Shown here: positions 33,042-43,077 of the stretch, one piece after another
Layout of the letters: each line of letters begins with the position of its first letter
Position numbering within the stretch: the first letter of the stretch is position 1
Assembly: GCA_003868215.1 (NCBI GenBank)
Contig: QWDQ01000001.1
Span: 1,054,001 to 1,118,000 of the forward strand
Origin: Pseudophaeomoniella oleicola
Taxonomy: Eukaryota > Ascomycota > Eurotiomycetes > Phaeomoniellales > Phaeomoniellaceae
Reading direction: 5' to 3'
Length of the DNA stretch: 64,000 bases
Position numbers and translations under genes: made by a program
Notes under the pieces: generated by a model
Told to the model about the DNA's origin: nothing
The model's input: only the letters and a program-made list of their open reading frames with translations
Databases searched by the model: none

Positions 33042-33629
33042 GGCGATGAGATCAGATACGGCACAACAGCGAGAGAAGGCCCTTTCGTCTGATGATCGTT
33101 CTCGGACGCGTTCGTGAACTCAGCAGCAGAAGGATACACGCCGTGACATATGGGATGCAGCGAATAATATACGAGGACGCTCTTGTTCGACACTTTGCGA
33201 CAGATTCAACAACATGTTCAGACAGCGGAAATCATTGCGTGCCGTTCCAAGTAAAGATGAATATCAGAGCAAGATTTTCCACCTTTCTAGTTGAGGCCGG
33301 ATTGTGTCATATGAACGCGGCACATGTTCGTAGCGTCTGGGATTAAACTATTCACGGCTGAGTCCCCACAAAGTACGGTAGTGTACCCTGGATCTGGGCA
33401 CCGAAATGCTTGGTTCGCTTAAATTCTGGGGCGCTTGTCATTATCTAATTTCAGTTAAGCTCATGGCCCCACCGACGTCATTTTCATGAGTTATCTAACT
33501 TGGTAGGTACATACATCTTTTATCTTGAACATGACAACCTTCATCTTCATCGCCTTGATCATGCCCGATCACCGTGTATGATGTACGGTGTGCAGGACAG
33601 GCGTGATGATGATTTTTGACAGTAGCGCT
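33042..33629. other. Intergenic between carO and the potassium channel gene
   Basis: It is the 3' region of the rhodopsin gene and the promoter of the channel gene, both on the minus strand. No gene or clear motif was found. Confidence 0.5.
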
Positions 33630-34544
33630 TTAGGCAGCGACAGTGTTGGCAGTCTCGTCGCCAGCAGTCCCGTTATTGGTAGGAGTGCCAAACCCATTTG
33701 TTGGATGGGCCTTTTCAGCGTTGGTGCTGCCCTTTGTGGGGTGCTCGCCAATGTCGCGAATGTGAAGACCTAGTTCAGCTGGATCGATGTTGCGGTGGCC
33801 CCAGATCAGAAGAGCCCCAAAGCCAGGCTTGGCCAGAAGGTCGAGGACACCATAGAAGACTGCCTCACCGTCGCTAGAAATGACATTGCCTCCTTCGCAT
33901 AGACCCCAAGCAATTGGGTACAGGAACCATAAAAATATGGTCCAACAACCACATATTGTATACGTTTTGTTGACTTCACGGCCCAAGACACGCGCATATG
34001 AGCGGCCTTCGAAGACGACGGTCCAGGCAACGAAAAGGAAAGCAGCACATCCGAACGTGAAAAATCCCCATTTGTAAGTAGATCTGACAAGTGCACCAAT
34101 AAGACCGGTGACAACCATGATTTCGTTGATGAGAATGGTGTAAACGATTGTAGGCATAGGTAGACCACAGGTGAGGAGCAGATCCAATAGTAGTAGCGGT
34201 GTTGTGATGAACCAATCAATATAGCGCACGTAGAAGATCTGGCGCATTGAGCCAGCAACAAGGTGATTGTCACGGTGAAACTCAACCTGGATGGCGGCCC
34301 AGCCAAGGTTAGAACCCATACAGAAGTAAGCAATCGCTGCCACCATGGTGATAGCAGCTGTGATGTAGTGGAAAATGCGCCGAGGTCGGGTCTTGGTGAA
34401 GGATAAGCCAACGAAGGCAAAGGTGGTAACCGCCATCACAGCGCAGACGGCAAAGTACCAGTCAGAGCCATGTGTGGTGAGATGATTGTTAGTAGTACCG
34501 CTGTTGTTGGTAAAGCCATTGGCTTTCAACACGTCGTTTCCCAT
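33630..34544 (-). CDS. carO: Microbial rhodopsin, CarO-like light-driven proton pump
   Basis: A single exon from the ATG of MGNDVLKANGF gives 304 residues and seven helices. The retinal-binding lysine is Lys239 in DLLAKPGFG of helix G. Helix C reads RYIDWFITTPLLLLDLL. It carries Asp110 at the proton-acceptor position (Asp85 of bacteriorhodopsin), Thr114 at the Thr89 position and Asp121 at the proton-donor position (Asp96). This set fits an outward proton pump, not a sensory or enzyme-linked opsin. Leu118 stands at the Leu93 spectral-tuning site and predicts green absorption. A C-terminal tail rich in Asn, Gly and Thr is probably disordered. CarO is part of the car cluster in Fusarium, where CarX makes its retinal. 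Here it lies 1.3 kb behind carB on the same strand. Confidence 0.95.
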   Translation of the reverse strand: MGNDVLKANGFTNNSGTTNNHLTTHGSDWYFAVCAVMAVTTFAFVGLSFTKTRPRRIFHYITAAITMVAAIAYFCMGSNLGWAAIQVEFHRDNHLVAGSMRQIFYVRYIDWFITTPLLLLDLLLTCGLPMPTIVYTILINEIMVVTGLIGALVRSTYKWGFFTFGCAAFLFVAWTVVFEGRSYARVLGREVNKTYTICGCWTIFLWFLYPIAWGLCEGGNVISSDGEAVFYGVLDLLAKPGFGALLIWGHRNIDPAELGLHIRDIGEHPTKGSTNAEKAHPTNGFGTPTNNGTAGDETANTVAA

Positions 34545-35817
34545 CACGATTGTTGAGATATATGTATGAGATCCGCACAATGAAGAAAGTAGCTAGCTAG
34601 CTGATTGGAATAGTCGGTGACGGTAAGTTGAGACACTGAGAGCTTTTATGAGGCATAGGAAAGATGGAAGAGAAGACGAAATAGATATGAAAGACACATG
34701 ACCTTGGTACTCAAGGTCAATACCTCAAGCGGGATGAGAGTTTCAAGACAAGAAAATCAGCAACAACGTAGTGACGCGATGCTGACCTAGGTATGTAAAA
34801 AGCATAGCGAATGAAGCTTCGTTTTTCTTGCTTTCCTCTGGTTGATATTTCCGTTGCATTATAGGAATATCCTGAGTCTGAAAGTGTGTGTCGATAGCTG
34901 GCGGTGTACTCAAGTCAGTAGCGATCGGACCAATCAAGTATCACACATGTGGACAAGCACTCCATCGTCTTCTCCTTGGAGAGCAGAATAGTTGGATCGT
35001 GCTTATCTCAATGCTCGGGGAGATGCTTTAGACCTGGTGGAAACATCATCGTGGTAGATACCTAAATTGACTATGATGTCAAAAAGGACGATGGGTGAAA
35101 ACGTTTCATTAGGTCCAAAGGGCCAAAGTGCAGAGTCTCAAAGGACAGACCTTGCTTCCCATCGGAAAGTGGTGAAGGTAACACGTCAAGAGGCAATTGC
35201 AATTCGGCATTGAAATGTGCATTTGCATAGCTTCGCTCCGGCTCGCCACTTAGCACGTCGTCAATTCACAAGCATCATGGAAGCCATTATGGAATGGTGC
35301 ATCACTCTGCCGATCTCCGTTATTAAGTTGTCGATACAAATTGAATGGCCATTGACTCCAAGTCCTATCACCGACTCGTGACGGAGAGCGATGGCAAGTA
35401 AATGCGCGAGGAAAAGATGTAAGTCAGAAGTCAATTTAGAGTGTTGAAGTCATCAAAAATATCGGCAATCGGGTAAACTTATTTGATCACCATGGACGGT
35501 ATGGTCTTGTCGCTGCTTTTGTTGGACTTGTGAAATCACCTGTGGCTTGGCCGTTGGCCTACTGTGGCTCAATGAAGCTACTGTTTTTTTGAATATTTCT
35601 GGGATTGAGATGGATGTGGACAGTACTGTAGAGAAAGAGATGCTCCAATGTGTGGATGTCGGTACTCCTGTCGTGACAGGGAACAGTACAAGGGCGGTGT
35701 CTGAATGATAATGCACCTGAACTGACCTAAGGCATTCGTAGGTATGCCATCTCTCGCCACTACTCTAGCAATGAATATAGCTCTGGATATGATATCTGCT
35801 ATCCTAGTAGGCGGCAT
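34545..35817. other. Intergenic between carB and carO
   Basis: This 1.3 kb space is the promoter side of carO. It includes TAGCTAGCTAGC near 34590 and a CCTAGG near 34787. A minus-strand frame near 35450-35720 has no family resemblance. No gene is supported. Confidence 0.5.
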
Positions 35818-37597
35818 TCAGTGCCAGAAGACACTCAACGTTATATATAGAATGAGTATAGCCAACGACACTAACGTCACCTTTGAAAAGGAGACGGGCG
35901 ATTCTCTTTCTTGGTCCAAAGCTGACCGAGGAGCGTTCTTCGTATTATTCTCTGCCCATGGATAGGGCATTCCATAGTCGTCCAAGATTTGTTCACTTAC
36001 CACCTTACTCCCAGCCAAGCAAATGGGTACTCCCGTCCCGGGATGTGTACTTGCTCCGACAAAGTAGAGTCTCTGATACTTCGAATGTCTTGTCGCCGGT
36101 CGGAATGATAAGACATTGAAGAAAGAATGGCTTAGCCCAAGAATGGCGCCCTTGTCGAGGTTGAACTTCTCTTTCCACGTCGAAGGGTTATTGACAATTT
36201 CGTGGATCACATGAGACCTAATATTAGCACCTGTTCGGGTTTCAACAGCGGTAAAGACGGCTTCACGTGCTTTTTCGATCATCGCATCCCAACCTTGCTG
36301 ACTGTGCACCTCCAAGCCTTGGCCTTCGGCTTCACTCATGAGATGGCCAACGGGGACCAATACCACGATACTGTCCTTACCTTTCGGAGCAGCAGTAGGA
36401 TCAACACGCGAAGGAACGTTGATATAAAACGAGGGCTCTCCCGGGATCGACTGTCTTTTGAAGATATCATCGAAACTCTCCCTATACTTGTCTGCTAAGA
36501 AGACGTTGTGTGCCGAGAGCTCAGGGATGGTTTGATCCATTGCCCAGTAAAATGAGATGCTGCTGCAGCTAGCAGGCTTTGAAGACAGGAACTCGGCCTT
36601 TCTCGATGGCGGCAGCAGATCGTTGTAGGCATAGACTAGATCCGCGTTGATGACGACGACATCCGCGGTCAAACTGTGGCCAGACTCTAAGGTCACGCCG
36701 GTAGCACGATTCGACGAGATGTCGATCGATCTGACGGGGCTCGACAACTGGTAGGTGACACCAAGTCGCTTCCCAAGTTTCACCAGAGCTCCCAGGACTT
36801 GATGGAAGCCGCCCCGGGGATACCATATCCCTTCCGCCAGCTCAGTATATTGTAACAAACTGTAGGTTCCGGGGGCATCGAACGGTGACATGCCCATATA
36901 CATGCTGCCAAACGTGAAGACCCGCCTTAGCCGTTCGGTCTTAAAATAGTATGCTGCCCGGGTGTAGATGCTCTCGAACGGATGAAGTTGAAGCAGGTGT
37001 CTCAGAAATGAAGGACGTGCCATGCTGAAAATAGAGATGAAATTCTTGCGCAGGACATGAGTTACACTGAGTTCGTAATGACGATGTGCCTCCTGCAGGA
37101 AGCCCAAATATCTTTCGAACCCATCTTTACCTTCCCACTTCTCAATTTCGGTCTTCATGCGTGACACATCTGTCGATAACTCGAACTTCTGGCCGTCGTT
37201 AAACCATAGATTATAATTGGGTTCACACTTCACCAAATCCACGCCCTCTGCCCCCAAACTTGTATTCAGATCTTGAAACGTTTCTGCAAACAGATGAGGA
37301 AGCAATAGTAGAGATGGACCTTGATCGAAGCGCTAGAGTCCAGTCAGTTGCCAAACTAGGTACAGCTTGATATTACCTAGGGAGCTTACATAGCCATCGT
37401 GGGAGAGGATGGAACAGCGACCACCGGTGAAGTCATTCTTTTCGACGACAGTAACTCGAAACCCAGCTTTGGCGAGACGTGCGGCAGTTGGAATACCGCC
37501 GGCACCGGCGCCTGTACCGATTAGATGAGAAGAGCTATATGGATGTTGAGAACTTAGAGAACTTACCAACAACGATCGCGGTCTTTGACTCTTTCAT
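35818..37597 (-). CDS. carB: Phytoene desaturase, CarB/AL-1 type
   Basis: Three exons (37597-37567, 37511-37390, 37332-35818) encode about 555 residues. The short first exon gives MKESKTAIVV and the splice completes the FAD-binding motif GAGAGGIPTAARLAKAGFRVTVVEKND, followed by GGRCS. The second splice restores SHDGY-RFDQGPSLLLLPHLF. Further CrtI marks are WYPRGGFHQV, the NADLVY segment and the C-terminal FAD motif YFVGASTHPGTGVPICLAGSKVV. A single C-terminal hydrophobic helix (VTLVSLAILILYITLSVFW) would anchor it in the membrane. The enzyme adds double bonds to phytoene stepwise to give lycopene (and 3,4-didehydrolycopene in fungi). It acts between the two steps done by CarRA. In Fusarium these genes are light-induced together. 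Confidence 0.96.
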
Positions 37598-38339
37598 CAG
37601 AAGACTGATTCGCCAGGTACGAAGGATAGGTGTGTAGTCTGCTGTTAAACCAAGCAATCAAGCGCAGTGTATCGAAGTTCGGCTGTGTGCCCCATTGGAT
37701 CGATGACATAGACGACTTAAAAAAGATAATAATATACAACTTTTACCTCCTACCTAGTAGACATCTTCGATTGAATGATGACTCCCTACCTCCTAACATC
37801 ACGGGGTTGACACGACCAAGAGTTGACAAGTTGGGTGTCGCAAGCTGTCTATGATGCGACATTCCTTCATATAAGCTGGAAAGCAATAGAATAGTTCTTG
37901 GGTGTATGCTGGTGATACAGTTTTTGGATTGCATGGGCGCTGTAGGTAAGTTAGAGACTCCCCGCCTTCCCGACTGGATAAGCTCAGTATAGATAAGCTT
38001 ATCTTACCTGTAGTGACGCAGTGCAAAGAATCTCCCGGCGCTAACAACAAGCCTATGCCTTCTCTCGTATAACGAGAGGTGATGGCCAATTAGTCTGTAT
38101 TTCCTTCACTATCTCCGAAACCTTTGCTTACTATGCTTGATGGCAACACTTTTCATTTGCAGTCGCGGAAAGCCCTGCAGACCAAAGACGGGCTGTCAAT
38201 ACAGCAATTGGAATTTCCTGGGCTTCTACTTGTAATGGTCTGACGGCCTTATGCTAAAATCCGCCCAGTCACGTACCTGGTGACCATGGACCTGGGTACT
38301 AATAAGACAGCGTAGTTGCTCTCCTTGTAGCATTACTCA
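37598..38339. other. Divergent intergenic between carB and a medium-chain reductase
   Basis: It probably holds two promoters in 740 bases. CCTAGT/ACCTACC motifs lie near 37740-37795. No gene. Confidence 0.55.
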
Positions 38340-39464
38340 ATGTCGAGATGGCATCGACTTCTCAACCTGTCTCTATCCCATACCTCAAGCTCCTTGTCCA
38401 AACTGACTACCGTCCGTCAAACAGCCATGACTGGGCACCACCGAGCAGCAATCCTTCCGCAGAAGGGAGGTCCATTGTCTGTCAAGGACCGCGTCACACC
38501 CGAGCCCGGTTCTAATGAAGTTCTCATCGAAGTCAGGGTCGTTGCCTTGAACCCAGTGGACTATTATCAGCGAGATATGGGTATGCCTCCTGTGCCCAGC
38601 TATCCTGCCGTCGTTGGATCCGATGTAGCTGACCTTGTCGTCAAGGTGGGCTCCAACGTCTCCAGTGCCCTCCCATCCGGATCCCGCGCCATCGCATTTG
38701 CCTCTTCTTTCTACCAAGCCGGTTCCCCAGACCATGGCGCTTTCCAGAAATACGCCTTGGCCCAGTCAGAAGCCGTCATTGCACTGCCGAATGCTGTCTC
38801 CTTTGAGGAAGGTGCTGTTTTCCCCTTGGCCGTGTTGACTGCGCTGTCGAGCTGGACCACAATTGGAATCCCTCTCGGCACCAAGTATACCCCTCAGGAC
38901 AAGCAGGCGGTGCTGATTTGGGGTGGAGCCAGTAGCGTTGGTAGCTTTGCCATTCAATCCGCAAAGTCGATGGGCTTCATCGTCTACGCTACGGCTAGTG
39001 CCGAAAACCATGAATATCTCAAGAAGCTTGGAGCTGACGTTGTCTTCGACTACAAAGCAAGCAACGTCGCCTCACAGATCATAGACACCGTGAAGAAGGA
39101 CGGCGTCACCTTACGGACTGCAAATTGCGTTGTGGAGGGATCTCTGCAGCCCACATTGGATGTGCTCAAGGAAACCAAGGGCGGTGCAGTCGCCAAAGTT
39201 GCCCATGCCCCGCCTCTGCTTCCAGGAGCCCCGACGCTGGAGGGAGCTGAGGTCACCTTTGTTCTACCACCCATGGACCCGGCTGAGAGAAGTGCACACA
39301 TGTACGAGTGTTTCCATGTCTGGCTGCGAGACGGTCTGGATTCGGGTACAGTGGTTCCCAGCCCGCGAGTCCAGGTTGAGGCTGGAGGCCTGTATGGATT
39401 GAACAAGGCGCTGGACAAGCTAAAGGCTGATGTTAGTTGTACTAAGATTGTAGTCCCAGTCTGA
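38340..39464 (+). CDS. Medium-chain dehydrogenase/reductase, trans-enoyl-reductase-like
   Basis: A single exon encodes 374 residues from the first ATG, or 345 from the ATG at 38427 (MTGHHRAAILPQKGG). The longer form adds a Ser/Arg/Leu-rich leader that could be a mitochondrial signal. The catalytic GroES-like domain includes ALNPVDYYQRDMG and the PAVVGSDVADLVVKVGS segment. The Rossmann domain has the NAD(P) motif WGGASSVGSFAIQSAKSMG, then KLGADVVFDY. The structural zinc cysteines are absent, as in the ToxD/trans-enoyl reductase group, which reduces enoyl or enone double bonds with NADPH. It starts 0.74 kb from carB in the opposite direction, so the two may share control. A link to carotenoid or retinal chemistry is only positional. 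Confidence 0.9.
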   Translation: MSRWHRLLNLSLSHTSSSLSKLTTVRQTAMTGHHRAAILPQKGGPLSVKDRVTPEPGSNEVLIEVRVVALNPVDYYQRDMGMPPVPSYPAVVGSDVADLVVKVGSNVSSALPSGSRAIAFASSFYQAGSPDHGAFQKYALAQSEAVIALPNAVSFEEGAVFPLAVLTALSSWTTIGIPLGTKYTPQDKQAVLIWGGASSVGSFAIQSAKSMGFIVYATASAENHEYLKKLGADVVFDYKASNVASQIIDTVKKDGVTLRTANCVVEGSLQPTLDVLKETKGGAVAKVAHAPPLLPGAPTLEGAEVTFVLPPMDPAERSAHMYECFHVWLRDGLDSGTVVPSPRVQVEAGGLYGLNKALDKLKADVSCTKIVVPV

Positions 39465-40375
39465 TTCGTCTAATCATACTGTCACGGACGGGAGACGTTC
39501 ATGGAGGTGAAGGAGTCCCTAGGGCTCTACTACGACCTGCGAGAAGTGTATTTTTGGTGAACTCGATCCATCCAGCTCGTCAGTGACAGTCTGCAGCCAT
39601 TAGGTCATTAGGCTCATGTAATGACTCAGCCTTGAATACGCAATGACAAGATGCACCAGACTCAATCTCAAGCCTTGTAAAGACATGTGCTTTGGTATTT
39701 CATCCTATTTAGTAGCATAAACGATTACGTCTTTATCGTCTGGAAGCGGCTAACCTAATGGTTGAGGCGGTAAACCAGGAAAGATCAAAAGCTGTACAAA
39801 GGACTTGTAGATAGCGCCGTAGAAGAATGGACACGACGCTCATATTTGCAATTCGATGAGGGGCCAAAGAGTGTTGTCCAGATGGTCAAAAGAACACGAA
39901 AGTAAGGGTATCAACAAAAGACATTGATGAGCTTCAGAGGAAAAGCACCTAGACGCGGCCGCTAGGGTGATTGTAGAGGCTGTCAAAAGTGGCGCCTAAG
40001 AACAAGAGCATCAGAGATCCCAGTGTATTTCCCGTGCTCACGATGTGATCATATGGCCAGTCAGTATGTTACTAGAAGCCCGACTCTACACGGTCTCGAA
40101 ATCCTAAGCACAGCATCTGCTCGCTTTCCATGCTGCAGCGTAAGTGTCTATCACAAATATCGTGATCCCAACTACGCCGTGCGTCTTGATAGAGAATCTA
40201 AGTGAGGAGCCTAGCGATATGATTTCGGAGATGGGAGTCCTCCTCCGATCGGAGATGTCGCAGTGATCACCAGTTCCTCAAGTATAAATTCTGGAGAGTA
40301 TCCAGTTTCGATAGCAGCTGGCATATATAAAGAACCATCCGTATAGCTAGGATTTTCTGAAAATCCGTGTACATA
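39465..40375. other. Intergenic between the two reductase genes
   Basis: A TATATAAA element lies near the right end. A stretch near 39748 looks faintly like a tRNA D-arm but does not fold into a tRNA. No gene. Confidence 0.5.
40324..40331 (+). promoter_or_regulatory. TATA box
   Basis: TATATAAA lies 45 bases before the ATG of the next reductase gene, a strong match to the consensus at a plausible distance. Confidence 0.55.
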
Positions 40376-41541
40376 ATGGCAGGCTTAACAACAAAACAAT
40401 GGGAGTCAGATCTAGACGGCATAGAAAATCTCAAATTCGCGGAGAGGCCGATCGCCCATCCTGCAGACGACGAGATACTCGTCAAAATCAATGCTGTGTC
40501 TCTCAATTATAAAGATGGAGAGACTTTGAACGGATATTTCAAACATCATAAATCAAACCAAGCCCCTCCTCACTTGGTCCCGTGTTCGGACTCCGCGGGA
40601 GAGGTCGTAGAGCTGGGCAAGTCTGTCACAAAGTGGAAGAAGGGAGATTCTGTGTTGTCGACTTCATATCCTACTCATCTTACAGGCCAAGTTCGAGCGG
40701 AACATTTGGCTATTGGTGTAGGTGCTTCGAGGCATGGTATGGCTGTCCCGTTCATGTGCGAAACAACTGCTTAAACGTTTCAGGCTGTTTGACACAATAC
40801 CGGCTCTTCAAAGAGAATGATGTGGTAGGAAAGCCAGCGTATCTCTCGGACATTGAAGCCTGTAATTTGCAGATTGCCGGAACAACCGCTTGGATGGCCA
40901 TCAATGGCATGCGACCACTGGGAAAGCCTGGAGGTGCCGGCGAGACGATATTGATCCAAGGTACAGGCGGCGTGGCCATCATGGGATTACTTCTGGCCAA
41001 AGCGAGTGGCGCCAAAGGTGAGACCAATAGGTAGAAGTTTTGAGCCTTCTCCATTTACTGACCATCACTAGTCATTATGACCTCGAGCTCTGACGAAAAG
41101 TTGCAGCGGGCAAAAGAGCTCGGAGCAGATGTCCTGATCAATTACAAGACCCACCCTGACTGGGATGAAGAAGTCTTGAAAGCAACAAACGGAGAAGGCG
41201 CCGACATCATCTTTGAGAATGGAGGTGCCATGACGACAGCGAAATCCTTCAAGTGCATCGCATGGGGAGGCCTCATCAACAGCATCGGCTATGTCAGTGG
41301 CAAGATAGACCCGCCCGACGAACGCCTCAACATCAATGTATGTGCTCTGTTGAGGAACCTCACTCTGAAAGGGTTGTTGAATGGACCCCGAGACCGATTT
41401 GAAGAGCTTTTGGCGTTCTGTGAGCAGCATAACATTAAGCCGGTCGTGGACAAAGTGTTCGAATTCGCAGAGGCAAAAGATGCTCTGGAATACCTATGGA
41501 ATGGTAGACACTTTGGGAAAGTCGTTATCAAAGTTGAATAG
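40376..41541 (+). CDS. Zinc-type alcohol dehydrogenase / quinone oxidoreductase-like MDR enzyme
   Basis: Three exons (40376-40736, 40784-41017, 41072-41541) encode 354 residues. I chose the ATG of MAGLTTKQWESD over an upstream non-ATG extension. The N-terminal part has VKINAVSLNYKDGETLNGYF and LVPCSDSAGEVVELGKSVTKWKKGDSV. The cofactor site is ILIQGTGGVAIMGLLLAKASGAKVIMTSSSDEKL. The pattern matches the bacterial and fungal YdhQ/Zn-ADH-like group that lacks the catalytic zinc ligands and works as an NADPH-dependent reductase. The first intron is my choice of donor (GTATGG); a nearby GTGTAG is possible and would drop about ten residues. It lies between carB and carRA. The substrate is unknown. 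Confidence 0.88.
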
Positions 41542-43077
41542 AATAGCCATAGACAAATGACCTTGTCCTACGCTGCTCTGTTGTGCTCAACCCTCCTCTG
41601 CTCAACTCATATTTGACCTCCACCTACGAGATTCGAATCCTTTTCGTGCCCCCACCAACTGGCAAGGTCCTGTGTGACCCAATGACCAAAGAAAGTGATG
41701 CTGATGGCACTCTTGCATGGTCTGTGGATGGAAATAGAACTTGCACACTGCTGCCTAGCTGATACATCAATTGGAACGTACTCTGTACTACGTGAGAAAC
41801 AGGTTAGAATTGTCACGATGGATGTCGAAGGAGGGGTTGATTGTTGTCCCCTCTGGTACACCGATAGGCGAAATCGCTGTGATCGGTCGAACATCCGTTA
41901 CACAGACCATGACAGTTCTCGTGATACAGTAGAGCAGTCATCACCGGACATATGCCCAAGGGAGGTAGGTGGAAATGGTGGAAAAGGTCGAGATGTGGCA
42001 GGACGGTAATAAATGCAATTTCACCGGCCATTGGGACTGAGATAGGGCCCGGCTCGCCGGTCTACGTAGTATTTTGGAGCGACCTGCATCAAGTAATGAT
42101 TGATCAGCGGCGGTGACATGGGGAGGCGCGCGATGTTTTAGATAGATTAGCTGCATGGTGTGCATATATCCAGAGCGAGTTCCTTGACGTAGTAGATACT
42201 TATGTGTACCTAGTAAGACATACGTGAGGGATCATCGCGATCACCACCGACAATCAGGATGCCTCAGGTGTCTCTCTATGTAGGTAGTTGACATGAGCTT
42301 GCCGTCATAGTTGTTATACTCGCATGATCAGTGACGGAGATTATCCTTTTCATAAAGGTGCCATGAATATGAAGGGATGTGATGGGATCTTAACTGGATT
42401 GTTTAATCAATAATAATATCTTCGTCTTGGTCTTGAGCGTATAGCGAGCGAGTGGCTATAACTGCAGCAGGGTTCATTCGGTACTTGTACCTACTACGCA
42501 GTACCATAGACGGATCCTAGTAAACACTGATAACTTAGCTGAAAAAGACGTGATAACTACCAGGTACCCAGGTACGTGAAGATAATACTACGATGATGCT
42601 ACTCCTTAACTTATCATTAACCTAATTACTACGTACCAATTCACTTATCTTCCATTGTTGATGTCGCTATCTTATCAAGACCCAAGAATGGAGCTCTGGT
42701 ACTCTGGGCCTGTTAACCCTGATCATATCTCATCTCCCATCTCCATCTCTTGTCTCCGTCTCCGTCTCCGTCTCCCTCTTGCTATCGTCCTTGACTTGCT
42801 TGACCTTTCCTATTGATTAACTAGCTACCACACTGTCTTCGCTCTCTTTGTGGCTTTAACGAAGCGGGAACTGCATGACATTTTCCTTGATAAGGCTCGG
42901 AATCAGTAACATTAAGCGTGCAGGATGACCTAGTTTCCGAATCTGGACTCAGAACGCCACTTCTTATCATTGGCTACTTGGTTTCATCGCCGCGTGATTG
43001 ATAAAAGGAAGAGCTGAACCGGACATGCTGTTCTTCATACATAGTACAACCTATTGTTTGCTTAATCTCAGTGCATC
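41542..43077. other. Intergenic, long promoter region of the Zn2Cys6 regulator
   Basis: The space has a (GTCTCC)n hexanucleotide run at about 42752-42775 and several GGTACC/GTACGT palindromes near 42490-42640. No coding sequence is convincing. Confidence 0.55.
42752..42775. repeat. (GTCTCC)n hexanucleotide repeat
   Basis: About four units in tandem within a longer pyrimidine-rich stretch (42725-42780), 300 bases before the regulator gene. Confidence 0.8.

Noticed and set aside
39748-39780. D-arm-like stretch CTAACCTAATGGTTGAGGCGG
   Set aside because: It has no flanking acceptor stem or T-arm and cannot fold as a tRNA.
41625-41642. B-box-like GATTCGAATCC
   Set aside because: The surrounding bases do not form a T-stem, and no A-box lies at a suitable distance.
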